Below are positions 9,616 through 18,544 of a stretch of 64,000 nt of DNA, piece by piece. Each line of letters begins with the position of its first letter. The stretch's first letter is position 1. The notes under the pieces were generated by a model that was given only the letters and a program-made list of their open reading frames with translations, made no database searches and was not told the origin of the DNA. The stretch covers positions 1 to 64,000 of the forward strand of contig CBDVCE010000004.1 of NCBI GenBank assembly GCA_965372405.1. The letters run 5' to 3'. The translations under genes and the position numbers were made by a program. The stretch comes from Sunxiuqinia sp965372405 (lineage in GTDB: Bacteria; Bacteroidota; Bacteroidia; Bacteroidales; Prolixibacteraceae).

Positions 9616-10680
9616 TTAGTTTTTCTTTTTAATTCTTACGGTTACCCCCTCAAAGTTTTGAGTTGAGCTTGACTTTTCAATTTTATAATCGATTGGTCCT
9701 GTTAATGACATCAAGTGCAAGAATTGCTCTAGCCCAACATCCTTAATTTTTCCGTTGTACCTAAACCCAGCAAGCTCTGTATCTTCCAAAATAAACTCAC
9801 AGTTATACCGATATTTCAATCTCTCCAAGATTGACTTTAAAGGTTTCTCTCTGAAAATATAATAACCGTCCTTCCAACTGGTGAATTCTTCAAGCTGAGT
9901 ATTCTCAATTTTTAACTTATTTGACTGATTATTGTACTGAGATAATTGTCCCGGCTTTACGAAATACTCTTTGTTTTGATGCAGGACTGAAACTTTACCT
10001 TCAACAAGTGCCAAGGTCACATTATCATCATCATAGGCATCCAGATTAAATTCGGTACCATAAACCTTAACTGTTGGCCCAACATTCTTAACCATAAAAG
10101 GAGCCTTTGATTTTTCGATTTCGAAATAGCCCTCCCCTGTTAATTCAACCTGTCTCATATTATCAGTAAATCTTGCCGGATATTTTAAGCTTGAACCGGA
10201 GTTAAGCAAAACAATTGAGCTATCTGGTAATTGAACTGTTACTTTTGCCCCCATAGCTGCCTCAACAGTATGCATAATTCCAGACTGCGCATCTGCTATG
10301 ATTTGATTCTCTTGCTGGAGCTTGTTGTTCTGATAAATTAAGTAGGCAGAGAAAAGCAGGATAGGAAGAAACAATACAGCCGCAGCGTATTGAACCTTCG
10401 AAAGTAAAAATTGGATTGTTCGCGTTTTAGTCTGTTTCCCAATTTGGGATTCTACTTTACTCCACTGCTGTTTAATTTCAGAAGTACTTTGCTGTCCTCC
10501 TTTAAATCTGATAAGCTGTACAGTTTGGATAGCTTGTCTCAAAGAATTTTCAGCTTCTGGCTTATTCTTTTTCCAGTCTGCCCAGTATTCTTTATGAAGC
10601 TGATTGCCACTTTTAACCCATTCAATAAATCGGTTATCTTCAATCAGTTCCTGAACTATTTTTTCTGTGTTCGTTTTCAT
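9616..10680 (-). CDS. FecR-family anti-sigma factor / sigma regulator
   Basis: The 354-residue protein has a cytoplasmic N-terminal region (1-95), a single membrane helix (about 97-117) and a periplasmic FecR domain (about 135-240: VQLPDSSIVLLNSGSSLKYP, then FEIEKSKAPFMVKN), followed by a DUF4974/STN-like C-terminus (about 270-345: RLKYRYNCEFILED). In such loci, FecR holds the ECF sigma factor until the loaded SusC contacts its periplasmic part. It sits 170 bases downstream of the sigma gene and 114 bases upstream of susC. Confidence 0.94.
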   Translation of the reverse strand: MKTNTEKIVQELIEDNRFIEWVKSGNQLHKEYWADWKKNKPEAENSLRQAIQTVQLIRFKGGQQSTSEIKQQWSKVESQIGKQTKTRTIQFLLSKVQYAAAVLFLPILLFSAYLIYQNNKLQQENQIIADAQSGIMHTVEAAMGAKVTVQLPDSSIVLLNSGSSLKYPARFTDNMRQVELTGEGYFEIEKSKAPFMVKNVGPTVKVYGTEFNLDAYDDDNVTLALVEGKVSVLHQNKEYFVKPGQLSQYNNQSNKLKIENTQLEEFTSWKDGYYIFREKPLKSILERLKYRYNCEFILEDTELAGFRYNGKIKDVGLEQFLHLMSLTGPIDYKIEKSSSTQNFEGVTVRIKKKN

Positions 10681-10850
10681 CTATTCTATGTTCTATATCT
10701 ATATAGAGCAGATTTAGAAAAGATATACTCAGTGAAAAATGATTTTTTTGAGATTAACTAAAACGTTCGGTGGATCTTAATCAAAATAGAGTCAAGAACA
10801 AAGAATCAAGAGTCAGGATATTTAGATGAAAGGTTAACCAAAAAAATAGG

Positions 10851-11480
10851 TCATAATTTTCTCAGACGTGAGAAGATCGTCAGAAGGAAGACCTCAACAT
10901 CTCCCCAATCGGCAGTAGCATCATTGGGAATTATGTCTCGAATTTTCTGTAGTGCACGGAAAAGAAGATTTCGGGTTGATTGAATATTCATTTCCAGCAT
11001 TGTTGAAATCTCTTCCATTGGGAGTTCATGATAAAACCGCAACATGATTACTTCGCGCTGTCTTGAAGATAATTGCTCAAAACATGTCGCGAGTTGATTA
11101 GATAATTTGCCAGAGCTTTCCTGATGAATCATAAACTCTTCGGGAGAAAAGGCAAACTCAGTTTCCTTCTCATTTTCATCTGACTTAATAGATAGTTGTT
11201 TCTTTGGGTTTCGTAGAATCTTGCGGCGAAGTGAAATCAATAAATAGGCTTTAATATTCCGAACTTCGCCTAAATTGGAACTGCTCTCGGCAATTGTTAC
11301 AAATAAATCCTGAATGGCATCTTTTACCTTTTCCTGATCAGGAATAATTTTAATGCCATAGTAAAACAATTCATTGTAATGTTCATGAAATACTTCCCCT
11401 AAAGCCGATTGATCACCGCTTTGTATCTTTTCCCAAATAGTCTTTTGGATCGATGATATGTCGTTTTTAGAGGAATTCAT
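10851..11480 (-). CDS. RNA polymerase ECF sigma factor (FecI-like)
   Basis: This 209-residue sigma-70 family protein has region 2 at about 22-95 (FHEHYNELFYYGIKIIPD, then AIQDLFVTI) and region 4 at about 130-190 (LSSRQREVIMLRFYHELPMEEIS with the recognition helix near STRNLLFRALQKIR). It has no extra regulatory domain. It heads the fecR-susC-susD locus and very likely transcribes susCD in response to substrate binding. Confidence 0.94.
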   Translation of the reverse strand: MNSSKNDISSIQKTIWEKIQSGDQSALGEVFHEHYNELFYYGIKIIPDQEKVKDAIQDLFVTIAESSSNLGEVRNIKAYLLISLRRKILRNPKKQLSIKSDENEKETEFAFSPEEFMIHQESSGKLSNQLATCFEQLSSRQREVIMLRFYHELPMEEISTMLEMNIQSTRNLLFRALQKIRDIIPNDATADWGDVEVFLLTIFSRLRKL

Positions 11481-11541
11481 TGCGATAAAGATAGAGATAT
11501 TTCCAAAACTTCATTCTCACCTTCCTCTGGAGATCAGAGAG

Positions 11542-11583
11542 GCAAAGGGATGTCATCTTTCCAAAAAGATGACATCCCTTTGC
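11542..11583 (-). terminator. Long perfect hairpin after trpA
   Basis: A 19-base perfect stem (GCAAAGGGATGTCATCTTT and its complement) with a CCAA loop stands 8 bases after the trpA stop and upstream of the sigma gene. There is no good U-run after it, so it may act as a 3' stability element as well as a stop; it cleanly separates the trp operon from the susCD locus. Confidence 0.7.
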
Positions 11584-11590
11584 AAGCTTT

Positions 11591-12373
11591 CTATACCTCC
11601 ACCAATACAGTCTTAACAAATCCTGAGATTCTTTCTTCCAATGATATCTCCAGTTCAAGTGCTTTAACAAAAGCACTTCCGATGATTGCTCCACTAGCAT
11701 ATTTACATGCATTCTGAAAGGTCTCTGAATTTGAAATCCCAAAGCCAACAACACGAGGATTTTTAAGTTCCATTTGCTGAACTCTTTCAAAATATTCATT
11801 CTGAAATTCGTCAACACTATTTTTAATTCCAGTAGTTGATGAACTTGAAACCATATAAATAAATCCACTTGAGGCCTCGTCAATCTCTTTAATTCGGGCT
11901 TCAGAAGTTTGTGGAGTAATTAGTAAAATGTTATGCAGTCCATACTTTTCAAATAGTTCCTGGTATTCTTCCTGATAAACCGATAAAGGCAGGTCAGGTA
12001 GTATCAATCCATCAATTCCAACTTCCTTACATTTTTTGCAGAAATTTTCTACCCCAAACTGAATAACAGGATTTACATAGCCCATTAGTATCAATGGAAT
12101 TTGCACCTGTTGGCGAATGTCATTCAGCTGCTCAAATAGCTTCTTAACACTCATTCCATTTTGCAAAGCTATAGTGCTGCTATTCTGAATGACTGGCCCG
12201 TCAGCAACAGGATCTGAGAAAGGCATGCCCACCTCAATAAAATCGACTCCATTCTTTTCCAACTCTGTTATAATAGGCACTGTATCTTCCAATTGAGGGT
12301 AGCCCGCAGTAAAATAAATGGAAAGGAGATTTTCTTTTCTATTTTGAAATAGTTCGTTGATTCTGTTTTTCAT
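11591..12373 (-). CDS. trpA: Tryptophan synthase alpha subunit
   Basis: This 260-residue TIM barrel cleaves indole-3-glycerol phosphate to indole and glyceraldehyde-3-phosphate. The catalytic residues are visible: Glu47 in FIEVGMPFSDP and Asp58 in VADGP. The phosphate-binding GFGISN and GSAFVKAL loops are present. Length is normal. It is the last gene of the operon, 148 bases after trpB, a gap filled mainly by a palindromic repeat. Confidence 0.98.
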   Translation of the reverse strand: MKNRINELFQNRKENLLSIYFTAGYPQLEDTVPIITELEKNGVDFIEVGMPFSDPVADGPVIQNSSTIALQNGMSVKKLFEQLNDIRQQVQIPLILMGYVNPVIQFGVENFCKKCKEVGIDGLILPDLPLSVYQEEYQELFEKYGLHNILLITPQTSEARIKEIDEASSGFIYMVSSSSTTGIKNSVDEFQNEYFERVQQMELKNPRVVGFGISNSETFQNACKYASGAIIGSAFVKALELEISLEERISGFVKTVLVEV

Positions 12374-12411
12374 GATTGTAAATGTTTTATAAATCCATTA
12401 TTAGGTGAGCC

Positions 12412-12493
12412 GTCATCCCGAACTTGTTTCGGGATCTGTTTCTGGTTGAGCTTTCCTTGCTCGATGGAGATCCTGAAACAAGTTCAGGATGAC
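12412..12493. repeat. REP-like palindromic element in the trpB-trpA gap
   Basis: The outer arms GTCATCCCGAACTTGTTTCG (from 12412) and the near-complementary CTGAAACAAGTTCAGGATGA (to 12492) can pair over about 26 bases with two or three mismatches. Each arm is itself a small hairpin (for example CCCGAA...TTCGGG), and GAGC/GCTC folds in the middle (12447-12461). Half of the same unit recurs at 51435. It is a dispersed intergenic palindrome of the kind common in Bacteroidota genomes. Confidence 0.85.
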
Positions 12494-12521
12494 TCGGTCT
12501 ATGGGTTATTAGTACAAAATC

Positions 12522-13703
12522 CTAATATCCAAAGTGATCTAAATAAGTTTCCATGTCTTTGTCTCCTCTGCCCGATAGATTGACCACCGTAATTTCTTCC
12601 GGCTTCATCTCAATCTTTTTAAGAACCGCTAATGCATGAGCTGATTCAAGTGCAGGAATGATGCCCTCCAGTTGTGTAAGCTCTAAAGCCGAATCCAAAA
12701 CTTCGTCATCGGTTGCCCAAAGGTATTTTGCACGTTTAGTTTTATCCAGATGTGCATGCATCGGTCCAATACCCGGATAATCCAGTCCTGCTGAAATTGA
12801 ATAAGGTTCAATGATCTGGCCATCTTCCGTTTGCATGACCACTGATTTAGAACTGTGCAATACGCCAGGTTTGCCTAGAGTTAGCGTTGCTGCACTTTCA
12901 TCGGTGTCAACCCCTTTTCCTGCAGCCTCAACCCCTATCAGCTCCACACTTTCCTGTTCCAGAAAATGATAAAAAGCCCCGGCGGCATTGCTTCCACCAC
13001 CAACACAGGCAATCACACGATCGGGCAACTCACGCCCCAAATGCTCATCCAACTGCATTTTAATTTCTTCACTAATCACCGATTGAAAACGGGCAACCAT
13101 ATCAGGATACGGATGTGGCCCAACTACCGAGCCAATAATATAGTGCGTGTCTACCGGATTATTAATCCAGTCGCGCATGGCTTCGTTGGTTGCATCCTTT
13201 AAGGTTTGATTTCCGGATATTGCAGGAATCACTTCAGCTCCCAACATGTGCATCTTCTTTACATTTGGAGCTTGTCGTTTTACATCCAACGCTCCCATAT
13301 AAACAATACACTTCATGCCCATCAGTGCACAAACGGTAGCAGTTGCCAGTCCATGCTGCCCGGCTCCAGTCTCTGCAATAATTCGTTCTTTACCTAATGC
13401 CTTTGCCAGCAATATTTGCCCGATGGTATTATTTATTTTATGCGATCCGGTGTGGTTTAAATCTTCCCGCTTCAGGTAAATATTAGTCTGATACTTTTCG
13501 GAAAGACGCTTTGCAAAATACAAAGGAGAAGGTCGTCCCACATAATGCTTCAGCAGATGAATAAAATCCTGCTTAAAATTATAGGAGTTAATAATCTCCA
13601 TGTACTTCTGCTGCAACTCTTCAATATTCGGATGCATCATTTCAGGGATAAAAGCCCCTCCAAACTCACCGTAATAACCTTTTTTACTGACTTGATAATC
13701 CAT
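12522..13703 (-). CDS. trpB: Tryptophan synthase beta subunit
   Basis: This PLP enzyme condenses indole and serine. I place the start at the ATG at 13703 (MDYQVSKKGYYG), giving 393 residues; an upstream in-frame ATG at 13727 would add only eight atypical residues. The PLP lysine lies in HTGSHKINN, the phosphate-binding loop is GGGSNA, and GRGDKD is near the C-terminus. It lies 33 bases downstream of trpF. Confidence 0.98.
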   Translation of the reverse strand: MDYQVSKKGYYGEFGGAFIPEMMHPNIEELQQKYMEIINSYNFKQDFIHLLKHYVGRPSPLYFAKRLSEKYQTNIYLKREDLNHTGSHKINNTIGQILLAKALGKERIIAETGAGQHGLATATVCALMGMKCIVYMGALDVKRQAPNVKKMHMLGAEVIPAISGNQTLKDATNEAMRDWINNPVDTHYIIGSVVGPHPYPDMVARFQSVISEEIKMQLDEHLGRELPDRVIACVGGGSNAAGAFYHFLEQESVELIGVEAAGKGVDTDESAATLTLGKPGVLHSSKSVVMQTEDGQIIEPYSISAGLDYPGIGPMHAHLDKTKRAKYLWATDDEVLDSALELTQLEGIIPALESAHALAVLKKIEMKPEEITVVNLSGRGDKDMETYLDHFGY

Positions 13704-13736
13704 ATTTATTTCTTTGTGCCTGAACAAAAACCAAGC

Positions 13737-14384
13737 TTAATCATTAATCTTATTTCTAATCTTCTGAATAAAAGAAGATACTTGTGTTGTATTCTTTAGT
13801 GCTGGTTCAATTTCAAAACCACTATTTATATCGATCCCATAAAGGGCGGGATGATTATAGTCGAGTACCGCCTCCAAATCAGCAGGGCCAATTCCACCAC
13901 TTAAAAAGAATGGAACATCTAATTCATAGTTTGCCAGAATATCCCAATTGAATTTCAAACCTGTACCTCCGGGAAGCTTTCCTTTGGTATCAAATAAAAA
14001 ATAATCAACTGCATCCTGATAAGCTTTAAGCTTTGAAAAATCAAAAGTATTATCAATTGAAAAGGCTTTGGAAACTGTTAAGTTTTTAGCCTGAACATGC
14101 TTACAATATTCTGGTGATTCTGATCCATGTAACTGTGCAATCTCCAAGCCAAATGTTTTACATATTCGAATAACATCAGCCTCTGTTTCATTGACAAAAA
14201 CTCCTGCCTTCATAATTGCAGAATCTACCTGAGTGAAAATATTAGGGTCAGGATTTTCTCCAACAAAGCGTTTTGATTTTGGATAAAAGATATAACCTAA
14301 ATAGTCGGGACATGACAAAGCTACTCCCTGAATATTATCAGACTCTCGCATTCCGCAGACCTTTATTTTTAATCCTTCATTCAT
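13737..14384 (-). CDS. trpF: Phosphoribosylanthranilate isomerase
   Basis: The 215-residue TIM barrel begins KIKVCGM, with the conserved catalytic cysteine, and has the general-acid aspartate in FLFDTKG. FLSGGIGP and GIDINSGFE form the phosphate site. It is a free-standing TrpF and not fused to TrpC as in enterobacteria. Its start overlaps the trpC stop by four bases, implying coupled translation. Confidence 0.97.
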   Translation of the reverse strand: MNEGLKIKVCGMRESDNIQGVALSCPDYLGYIFYPKSKRFVGENPDPNIFTQVDSAIMKAGVFVNETEADVIRICKTFGLEIAQLHGSESPEYCKHVQAKNLTVSKAFSIDNTFDFSKLKAYQDAVDYFLFDTKGKLPGGTGLKFNWDILANYELDVPFFLSGGIGPADLEAVLDYNHPALYGIDINSGFEIEPALKNTTQVSSFIQKIRNKIND

Positions 14385-15163
14385 AGTTTTGCAATAAAGT
14401 CAGCACAGGCTTGTCCTGGATTTTCTTCTTTCATGAAATTCTCACCCATCAAAAATCCTTTGAATCCATGTTTTCGCAGGTAGGCAATATTGTCAATAGA
14501 TGACAAACCACTTTCTGAAATTTTGACAACATTATCAGGTAATAATTTGCTCAAACGAACTGAAGTTTCAATGTCAAGCTCAAAGGTTTTAAGATTACGG
14601 TTATTAACTCCTACCAAATCAACCAATGAGTTCAACTTCTCAATTTCCTCTTCGGTATGCACTTCCACCAAAACTTCCATTTTAAGGTACTTTGCAACTT
14701 CAGTAAGTCTTTTCATTTCATTTTTTGAAAGGCTTGCTGCAATCAATAAGATCAAGTCAGCTCCATGGGCTTTAGCCTCATAAACCTGATACTCATCCAG
14801 CATAAAATCCTTTCGTAAAATAGGAGTCTTGGGGTTCGAAAATCTAGCTTCTGCCAAGTTAGAGAATGAACCTCCAAAGTATTTTAAATCAGTGAGCACC
14901 GATAAACCTGAAACTCCTGCGGATACGTAATCAGCTGTTACTTCATCCACTTCAACCTGATCGTTAATGATCCCTTTTGATGGTGATTTTGTTTTAAACT
15001 CAGCAATAATTCCACTGGCTCCTTTTGCCTGAAGTGCCTTTTTTAATGAATTGCATTTCCGTGCAAAGAATGGAGATTTTTTCATCTCCTCAATACTAAT
15101 TATCTTTTTTGCCTCTTCTATTTCAAGGCGTTTATGCTGATTAATCTCGTCAAGTATCGTCAT
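14381..15163 (-). CDS. trpC: Indole-3-glycerol-phosphate synthase
   Basis: This 260-residue barrel has the IIAEFKTKSPSKG motif with catalytic lysines, LRKDFMLDEYQVYEA, and the VGVNNRNLKTF and SESGL motifs typical of TrpC. It closes the indole ring of the anthranilate-derived precursor. It starts 3 bases after trpD and overlaps trpF. Confidence 0.98.
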   Translation of the reverse strand: MTILDEINQHKRLEIEEAKKIISIEEMKKSPFFARKCNSLKKALQAKGASGIIAEFKTKSPSKGIINDQVEVDEVTADYVSAGVSGLSVLTDLKYFGGSFSNLAEARFSNPKTPILRKDFMLDEYQVYEAKAHGADLILLIAASLSKNEMKRLTEVAKYLKMEVLVEVHTEEEIEKLNSLVDLVGVNNRNLKTFELDIETSVRLSKLLPDNVVKISESGLSSIDNIAYLRKHGFKGFLMGENFMKEENPGQACADFIAKL

Positions 15164-15166
15164 TTC

Positions 15167-16153
15167 TTATCCAATAAATTTAATAAATGCTTCTAATGCG
15201 CTTCCATCTTTTAAGGAATCAATTGCCATTTCCACACAATTGTCAAGACTTCTTTCGGGATGAACAGTTTTAATGGCCATCGCTGCATTGGCCAAAATGG
15301 CCTCATCCTGTGCTTCTGTCCCTTTTTCATTTAGAATCCCCATAAAGATTTTAGCAGCCTCTTCAATCGTTTCACCTCCGTATAAATCTTCTTCTTTCCA
15401 TTGCTTAAAACCAAAATCAGTAGGGGCTAGTTTTCCAACTCCCATATTTGAAATATAATCAACATTCGCCGTCAGTGAAATCTCATCAAAGCCATCTTCG
15501 CTATGCAAGATCGTGTAGTTTAAATCTGTTTCCTTATACACGCCATGATAGAGATTCATTACATCTGTACTGTAAACACCAACCAACTGATTTTGTGGTC
15601 GGGCAGGATTAACCATGGGCCCAAGCATATTGAAAAATGTCTTTAATCTCAAAGAAGCCCGAATCGGTGCCACATATTTCATAGCCGGATGAAAGAGTGG
15701 AGCATGTAAATAGCAAATATTTGATTTCTCCAGATCCTTCTTTAGCTTATCAGGATCATTACTGAATTTGTATCCAAAATGCTCAATCAAATTGGATGAC
15801 CCGCAGGGAGAAGAAACCGCATAATTACCATGCTTAACAACCTTCACTCCAGCTCCTGCTACTACAAAAGCCGCCAATGTTGAAATGTTAAAGGTGTTTT
15901 TACTATCACCTCCGGTTCCACAAACATCAATCGTGTTAAACTCAGACAAGTTAACAGGTACGCATAGTTCAAGTAAAGCTTCACGAAAACCGGCAAGCTC
16001 CTGAGACCGGATTGGCCTCATCATAAAAACAGTTAGGAATGATGCAATTTCGGCTTCGGAATATTTCCCATTCCCAATTCCAGTAAGTGTTTCTTTGGCC
16101 TGCTCTTTACTCAGAATGTTTTGAGCAGTCAGATAAGTCAAAATTTCTTTCAT
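15167..16153 (-). CDS. trpD: Anthranilate phosphoribosyltransferase
   Basis: The 328-residue protein carries the PRPP-binding DVCGTGGDSKNTFNIST loop, KHGNYAVSSPCGSSN, and MLGPMVNPARP, all diagnostic for TrpD. It transfers phosphoribosyl to anthranilate. It is a separate protein, not a TrpGD fusion. It lies 10 bases after trpG. Confidence 0.98.
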   Translation of the reverse strand: MKEILTYLTAQNILSKEQAKETLTGIGNGKYSEAEIASFLTVFMMRPIRSQELAGFREALLELCVPVNLSEFNTIDVCGTGGDSKNTFNISTLAAFVVAGAGVKVVKHGNYAVSSPCGSSNLIEHFGYKFSNDPDKLKKDLEKSNICYLHAPLFHPAMKYVAPIRASLRLKTFFNMLGPMVNPARPQNQLVGVYSTDVMNLYHGVYKETDLNYTILHSEDGFDEISLTANVDYISNMGVGKLAPTDFGFKQWKEEDLYGGETIEEAAKIFMGILNEKGTEAQDEAILANAAMAIKTVHPERSLDNCVEMAIDSLKDGSALEAFIKFIG

Positions 16154-16163
16154 GATGACGAGT

Positions 16164-16733
16164 TTAATGATTCAACCAATTTTCAATAATTTTTTCTCCC
16201 AAGGGAGTTAAAACTGATTCAGGATGAAACTGCACCCCATGCACATCATACTCCGTATGTTTCATCGACATAATCATGCCTTCAGCATCTTCACAAGTTA
16301 TCTGAAGGCAAGCAGGTAAGTCTTCCCTTTCAACTATCCAGGAATGATATCGTCCGGCATCAAATTCTTCCGGTACATCCTCAAACAAAACTTTATCCTC
16401 TTTGGTTTGTCTTACTGGCGTTGAAATTCCATGCAGTACACGATTCATATTGGTCAGTTTTGCTCCAAAAACCTCACCAATCGCCTGATGCCCCAAGCAC
16501 ACACCCAGCATGCTTTTTTTAGAAGCATATTCCCGGATAATGTCTAACAACAAACCTGCTTCTTCCGGAATACCAGGTCCAGGAGAAAGTACAATTCTAT
16601 CGTACTTTTCAAGATCGGCCAATTCCAACTCATCATTTCGAATCACATCAACCGACTCGCCGGAAATCTTTTTGATGGCATGCACCAGATTGTAAGTAAA
16701 TGAATCGTAATTATCAATAACAACTATCTTCAT
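16164..16733 (-). CDS. trpG: Anthranilate synthase glutamine amidotransferase subunit
   Basis: This 189-residue class I amidotransferase starts KIVVIDNYDSFTYNLVH. LSPGPGIPEEAG, the nucleophile elbow GVCLGHQAIGE with the active cysteine, and the VQFHPES His/Glu pair are all present. It supplies ammonia to TrpE and, in some bacteria, also to aminodeoxychorismate synthase. It starts 11 bases after trpE. Confidence 0.98.
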   Translation of the reverse strand: MKIVVIDNYDSFTYNLVHAIKKISGESVDVIRNDELELADLEKYDRIVLSPGPGIPEEAGLLLDIIREYASKKSMLGVCLGHQAIGEVFGAKLTNMNRVLHGISTPVRQTKEDKVLFEDVPEEFDAGRYHSWIVEREDLPACLQITCEDAEGMIMSMKHTEYDVHGVQFHPESVLTPLGEKIIENWLNH

Positions 16734-16744
16734 GATTCCTTAGT

Positions 16745-18148
16745 TTAAATATCTTTCGCCATTTCAATGGCTTTTTTTAATGCCCCCAACTTATTATTTA
16801 CTTCCTGAAGTTCGCTCTCCTCTTTTGAGTCAGCAACAACACCTGCTCCAGCCTGGTAGTATAAACAGTTTCCTTTGCTCAAAAATGACCGGATCATGAT
16901 TGCATGATTCAATGTTCCGTCAAATCCAAGGTAACCAATACAGCCACCATAGTAACTCCTACGCTGATTTTCATAGTGATCAATCAGCTGCATCGCCCGG
17001 TGTTTTGGTGCTCCCGATAAAGTTCCGGCAGGAAACGAATCCCCTAGCACCCGAACCATGTTTGTATCTTCAGGTAAGCGCCCTGACACTTCCGAAACCA
17101 GATGAATCACATGCGAATAAAACTGCACTTCACGAAAAACATCAACCGTCACATCATCTGCATTCCGGCTAAGATCATTACGAGCCAAATCAACCAACAT
17201 CACATGTTCAGCATTTTCTTTTGGGTCTTCACAAAGCTTTGCAGCAGCGATTCTATCTTCCTCATCATTTCCCGTTCTTTTAAAGGTGCCAGCAATTGGA
17301 TTAATGATTGCACGACCATCCTGAATTCGCAACTCAGCTTCCGGGCTTGAACCCATAATTTTATAATCGCCATAATCAAAAAAGAACAAATAAGGCGATG
17401 GATTGACTTGCCGGAGTGCTCTGTAAACATTGAACTCATCACCTTCAAAATTTTGTGAAAACTGACGACTCAGCACAATCTGAAATACGTCTCCACGGTA
17501 ACAATGCTCTTTACCTCTTGTGACCATTCCCATATATTCTTCATTGCTGATATTCGATTTCTCCTCTCCTTCAATCTGAAAACGGGAGGTCATGAAATTC
17601 AGATTTACCAGTAAATGCTCTATGTAATCCAGTTGTGATTTCTCACCATCCTGTAAGTTTTCAATTAAAAACATCTGGTTGGTATGGTGATCAATAGCGA
17701 TGGTAAACTGATAGAATGAATAGTGAATCTCCGGGATTTGATATTCATCCTTTGCAGTCGCATTGATTTCAATTTTCTCAAAATACTTGATGCCATCATA
17801 ACTGATATAACCAAAAATTCCGTTAACGGGTACCTGCTCATTCTCTTCAACCTGAAACGATTTTAAGAACTGATTCAACTGCAACTCTACATTATCTTCT
17901 TTCGAAACAGGCTTTGTCTCTTTCTTTCCACCTGGCATTTTTATTGCAATTTCATTTTCATGTACCTGAAAATGAGCAATGGGATTGAAACAGATTAAGG
18001 ACAACGCATTTTCTTTTCCTCTGTAATCCGAACTTTCCAGTAAAATTGATTTGGGGTAAAGTGTCCGAATTCTCAGATAAACACTAACTGGCGTAACCAT
18101 ATCAGCGAGCAATTGCCTTACCGTAGTTTTAAATTGAATTTGATTCAT
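16745..18148 (-). CDS. trpE: Anthranilate synthase component I
   Basis: The 467-residue chorismate-binding enzyme has the N-terminal LLESS motif (about residues 35-39), which in TrpE forms the tryptophan feedback site, and the C-terminal catalytic core (FQIVLSRQF, INPIAGTFKRTGN, HVMLVDLARNDL, GTLSGAPKHRA, GAGVVADS). The operon therefore appears to have two layers of control: feedback inhibition and leader-peptide attenuation. Confidence 0.98.
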   Translation of the reverse strand: MNQIQFKTTVRQLLADMVTPVSVYLRIRTLYPKSILLESSDYRGKENALSLICFNPIAHFQVHENEIAIKMPGGKKETKPVSKEDNVELQLNQFLKSFQVEENEQVPVNGIFGYISYDGIKYFEKIEINATAKDEYQIPEIHYSFYQFTIAIDHHTNQMFLIENLQDGEKSQLDYIEHLLVNLNFMTSRFQIEGEEKSNISNEEYMGMVTRGKEHCYRGDVFQIVLSRQFSQNFEGDEFNVYRALRQVNPSPYLFFFDYGDYKIMGSSPEAELRIQDGRAIINPIAGTFKRTGNDEEDRIAAAKLCEDPKENAEHVMLVDLARNDLSRNADDVTVDVFREVQFYSHVIHLVSEVSGRLPEDTNMVRVLGDSFPAGTLSGAPKHRAMQLIDHYENQRRSYYGGCIGYLGFDGTLNHAIMIRSFLSKGNCLYYQAGAGVVADSKEESELQEVNNKLGALKKAIEMAKDI

Positions 18149-18174
18149 CTATATATTTTTAATTTTTTTGCATA

Positions 18175-18212
18175 AAAAAAGCGGCTTACCGTGTCCGATA
18201 AGCCGCTTTTTT
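18175..18212 (-). terminator. trp attenuator terminator
   Basis: GCGGCTTA / TAAGCCGC, extended by A/U tracts on both sides, makes a strong intrinsic terminator 27 bases upstream of the trpE ATG and downstream of the leader peptide. On the minus strand it ends in seven U residues. A second hairpin (ATCATG / CATGAT, 18215-18230) lies between the leader stop codon and this terminator and may be part of the switch. Confidence 0.9.
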
Positions 18213-18232
18213 GAATCATGATAACATGATAG

Positions 18233-18301
18233 CTACTCCCATCCACGATATTGTGAAAAGTTGCTTTGCCACCACCAATTTTTATTCATCATTCTATTCA
18301 T
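18233..18301 (-). CDS. trpL: trp operon leader peptide (Trp-rich, 22 residues)
   Basis: The minus-strand ORF of 22 codons runs MNRMMNKN-WWW-QSNFSQYRG-W-E: three consecutive Trp codons at 9-11 and a fourth at 21, next to the stop codon. Four tryptophans in 22 residues just upstream of an intrinsic terminator and trpE is the hallmark of ribosome-mediated attenuation: starved ribosomes stall on the TGG run and change the RNA fold so that transcription enters trpE. I did not resolve the exact antiterminator pairing. It is too short for ordinary gene calling. Confidence 0.9.
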   Translation of the reverse strand: MNRMMNKNWWWQSNFSQYRGWE

Positions 18302-18307
18302 CTTATA

Positions 18308-18377
18308 TTATCTTAAAAATACCAATATGGCTGTTAACTTCTTAGTAAAAGAAGACCCCACCACGGAAGCCATATTG
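18308..18377 (-). other. Structured 5' part of the trp leader with a possible second mini-ORF
   Basis: CAATATGGC (18323-18331) and GCCATATTG (18369-18377) form a 9-base stem around an inner CTTCTT/AAGAAG hairpin. A 21-codon ORF begins in this stem at 18373 (MASVVGSSFTKK...) and stops at 18308, seven bases before the leader-peptide ATG. Its composition is not Trp-rich. It may be chance, or an upstream cistron that loads ribosomes onto trpL. I see no convincing promoter in 18378-18544. Confidence 0.4.
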
Positions 18378-18544
18378 TATTTATACCATTATCGTTTTGA
18401 ACTTTAAGCTGTAAAAGAATAAATTTTTAAAATGAATAACAAGCTTTTTGTATTGAAATCTTCATTAAATAATTGTTAGCCCCCTCAGAAAAAGTTCATA
18501 ATCAATAAAAAACAAGATTCAGAATCAAACAACCCAAATCCAGC

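Noticed and set aside
11467..11883. Minus-strand frame between the sigma gene and trpA
   Set aside because: Shadow of trpA in another frame, running through the perfect hairpin.
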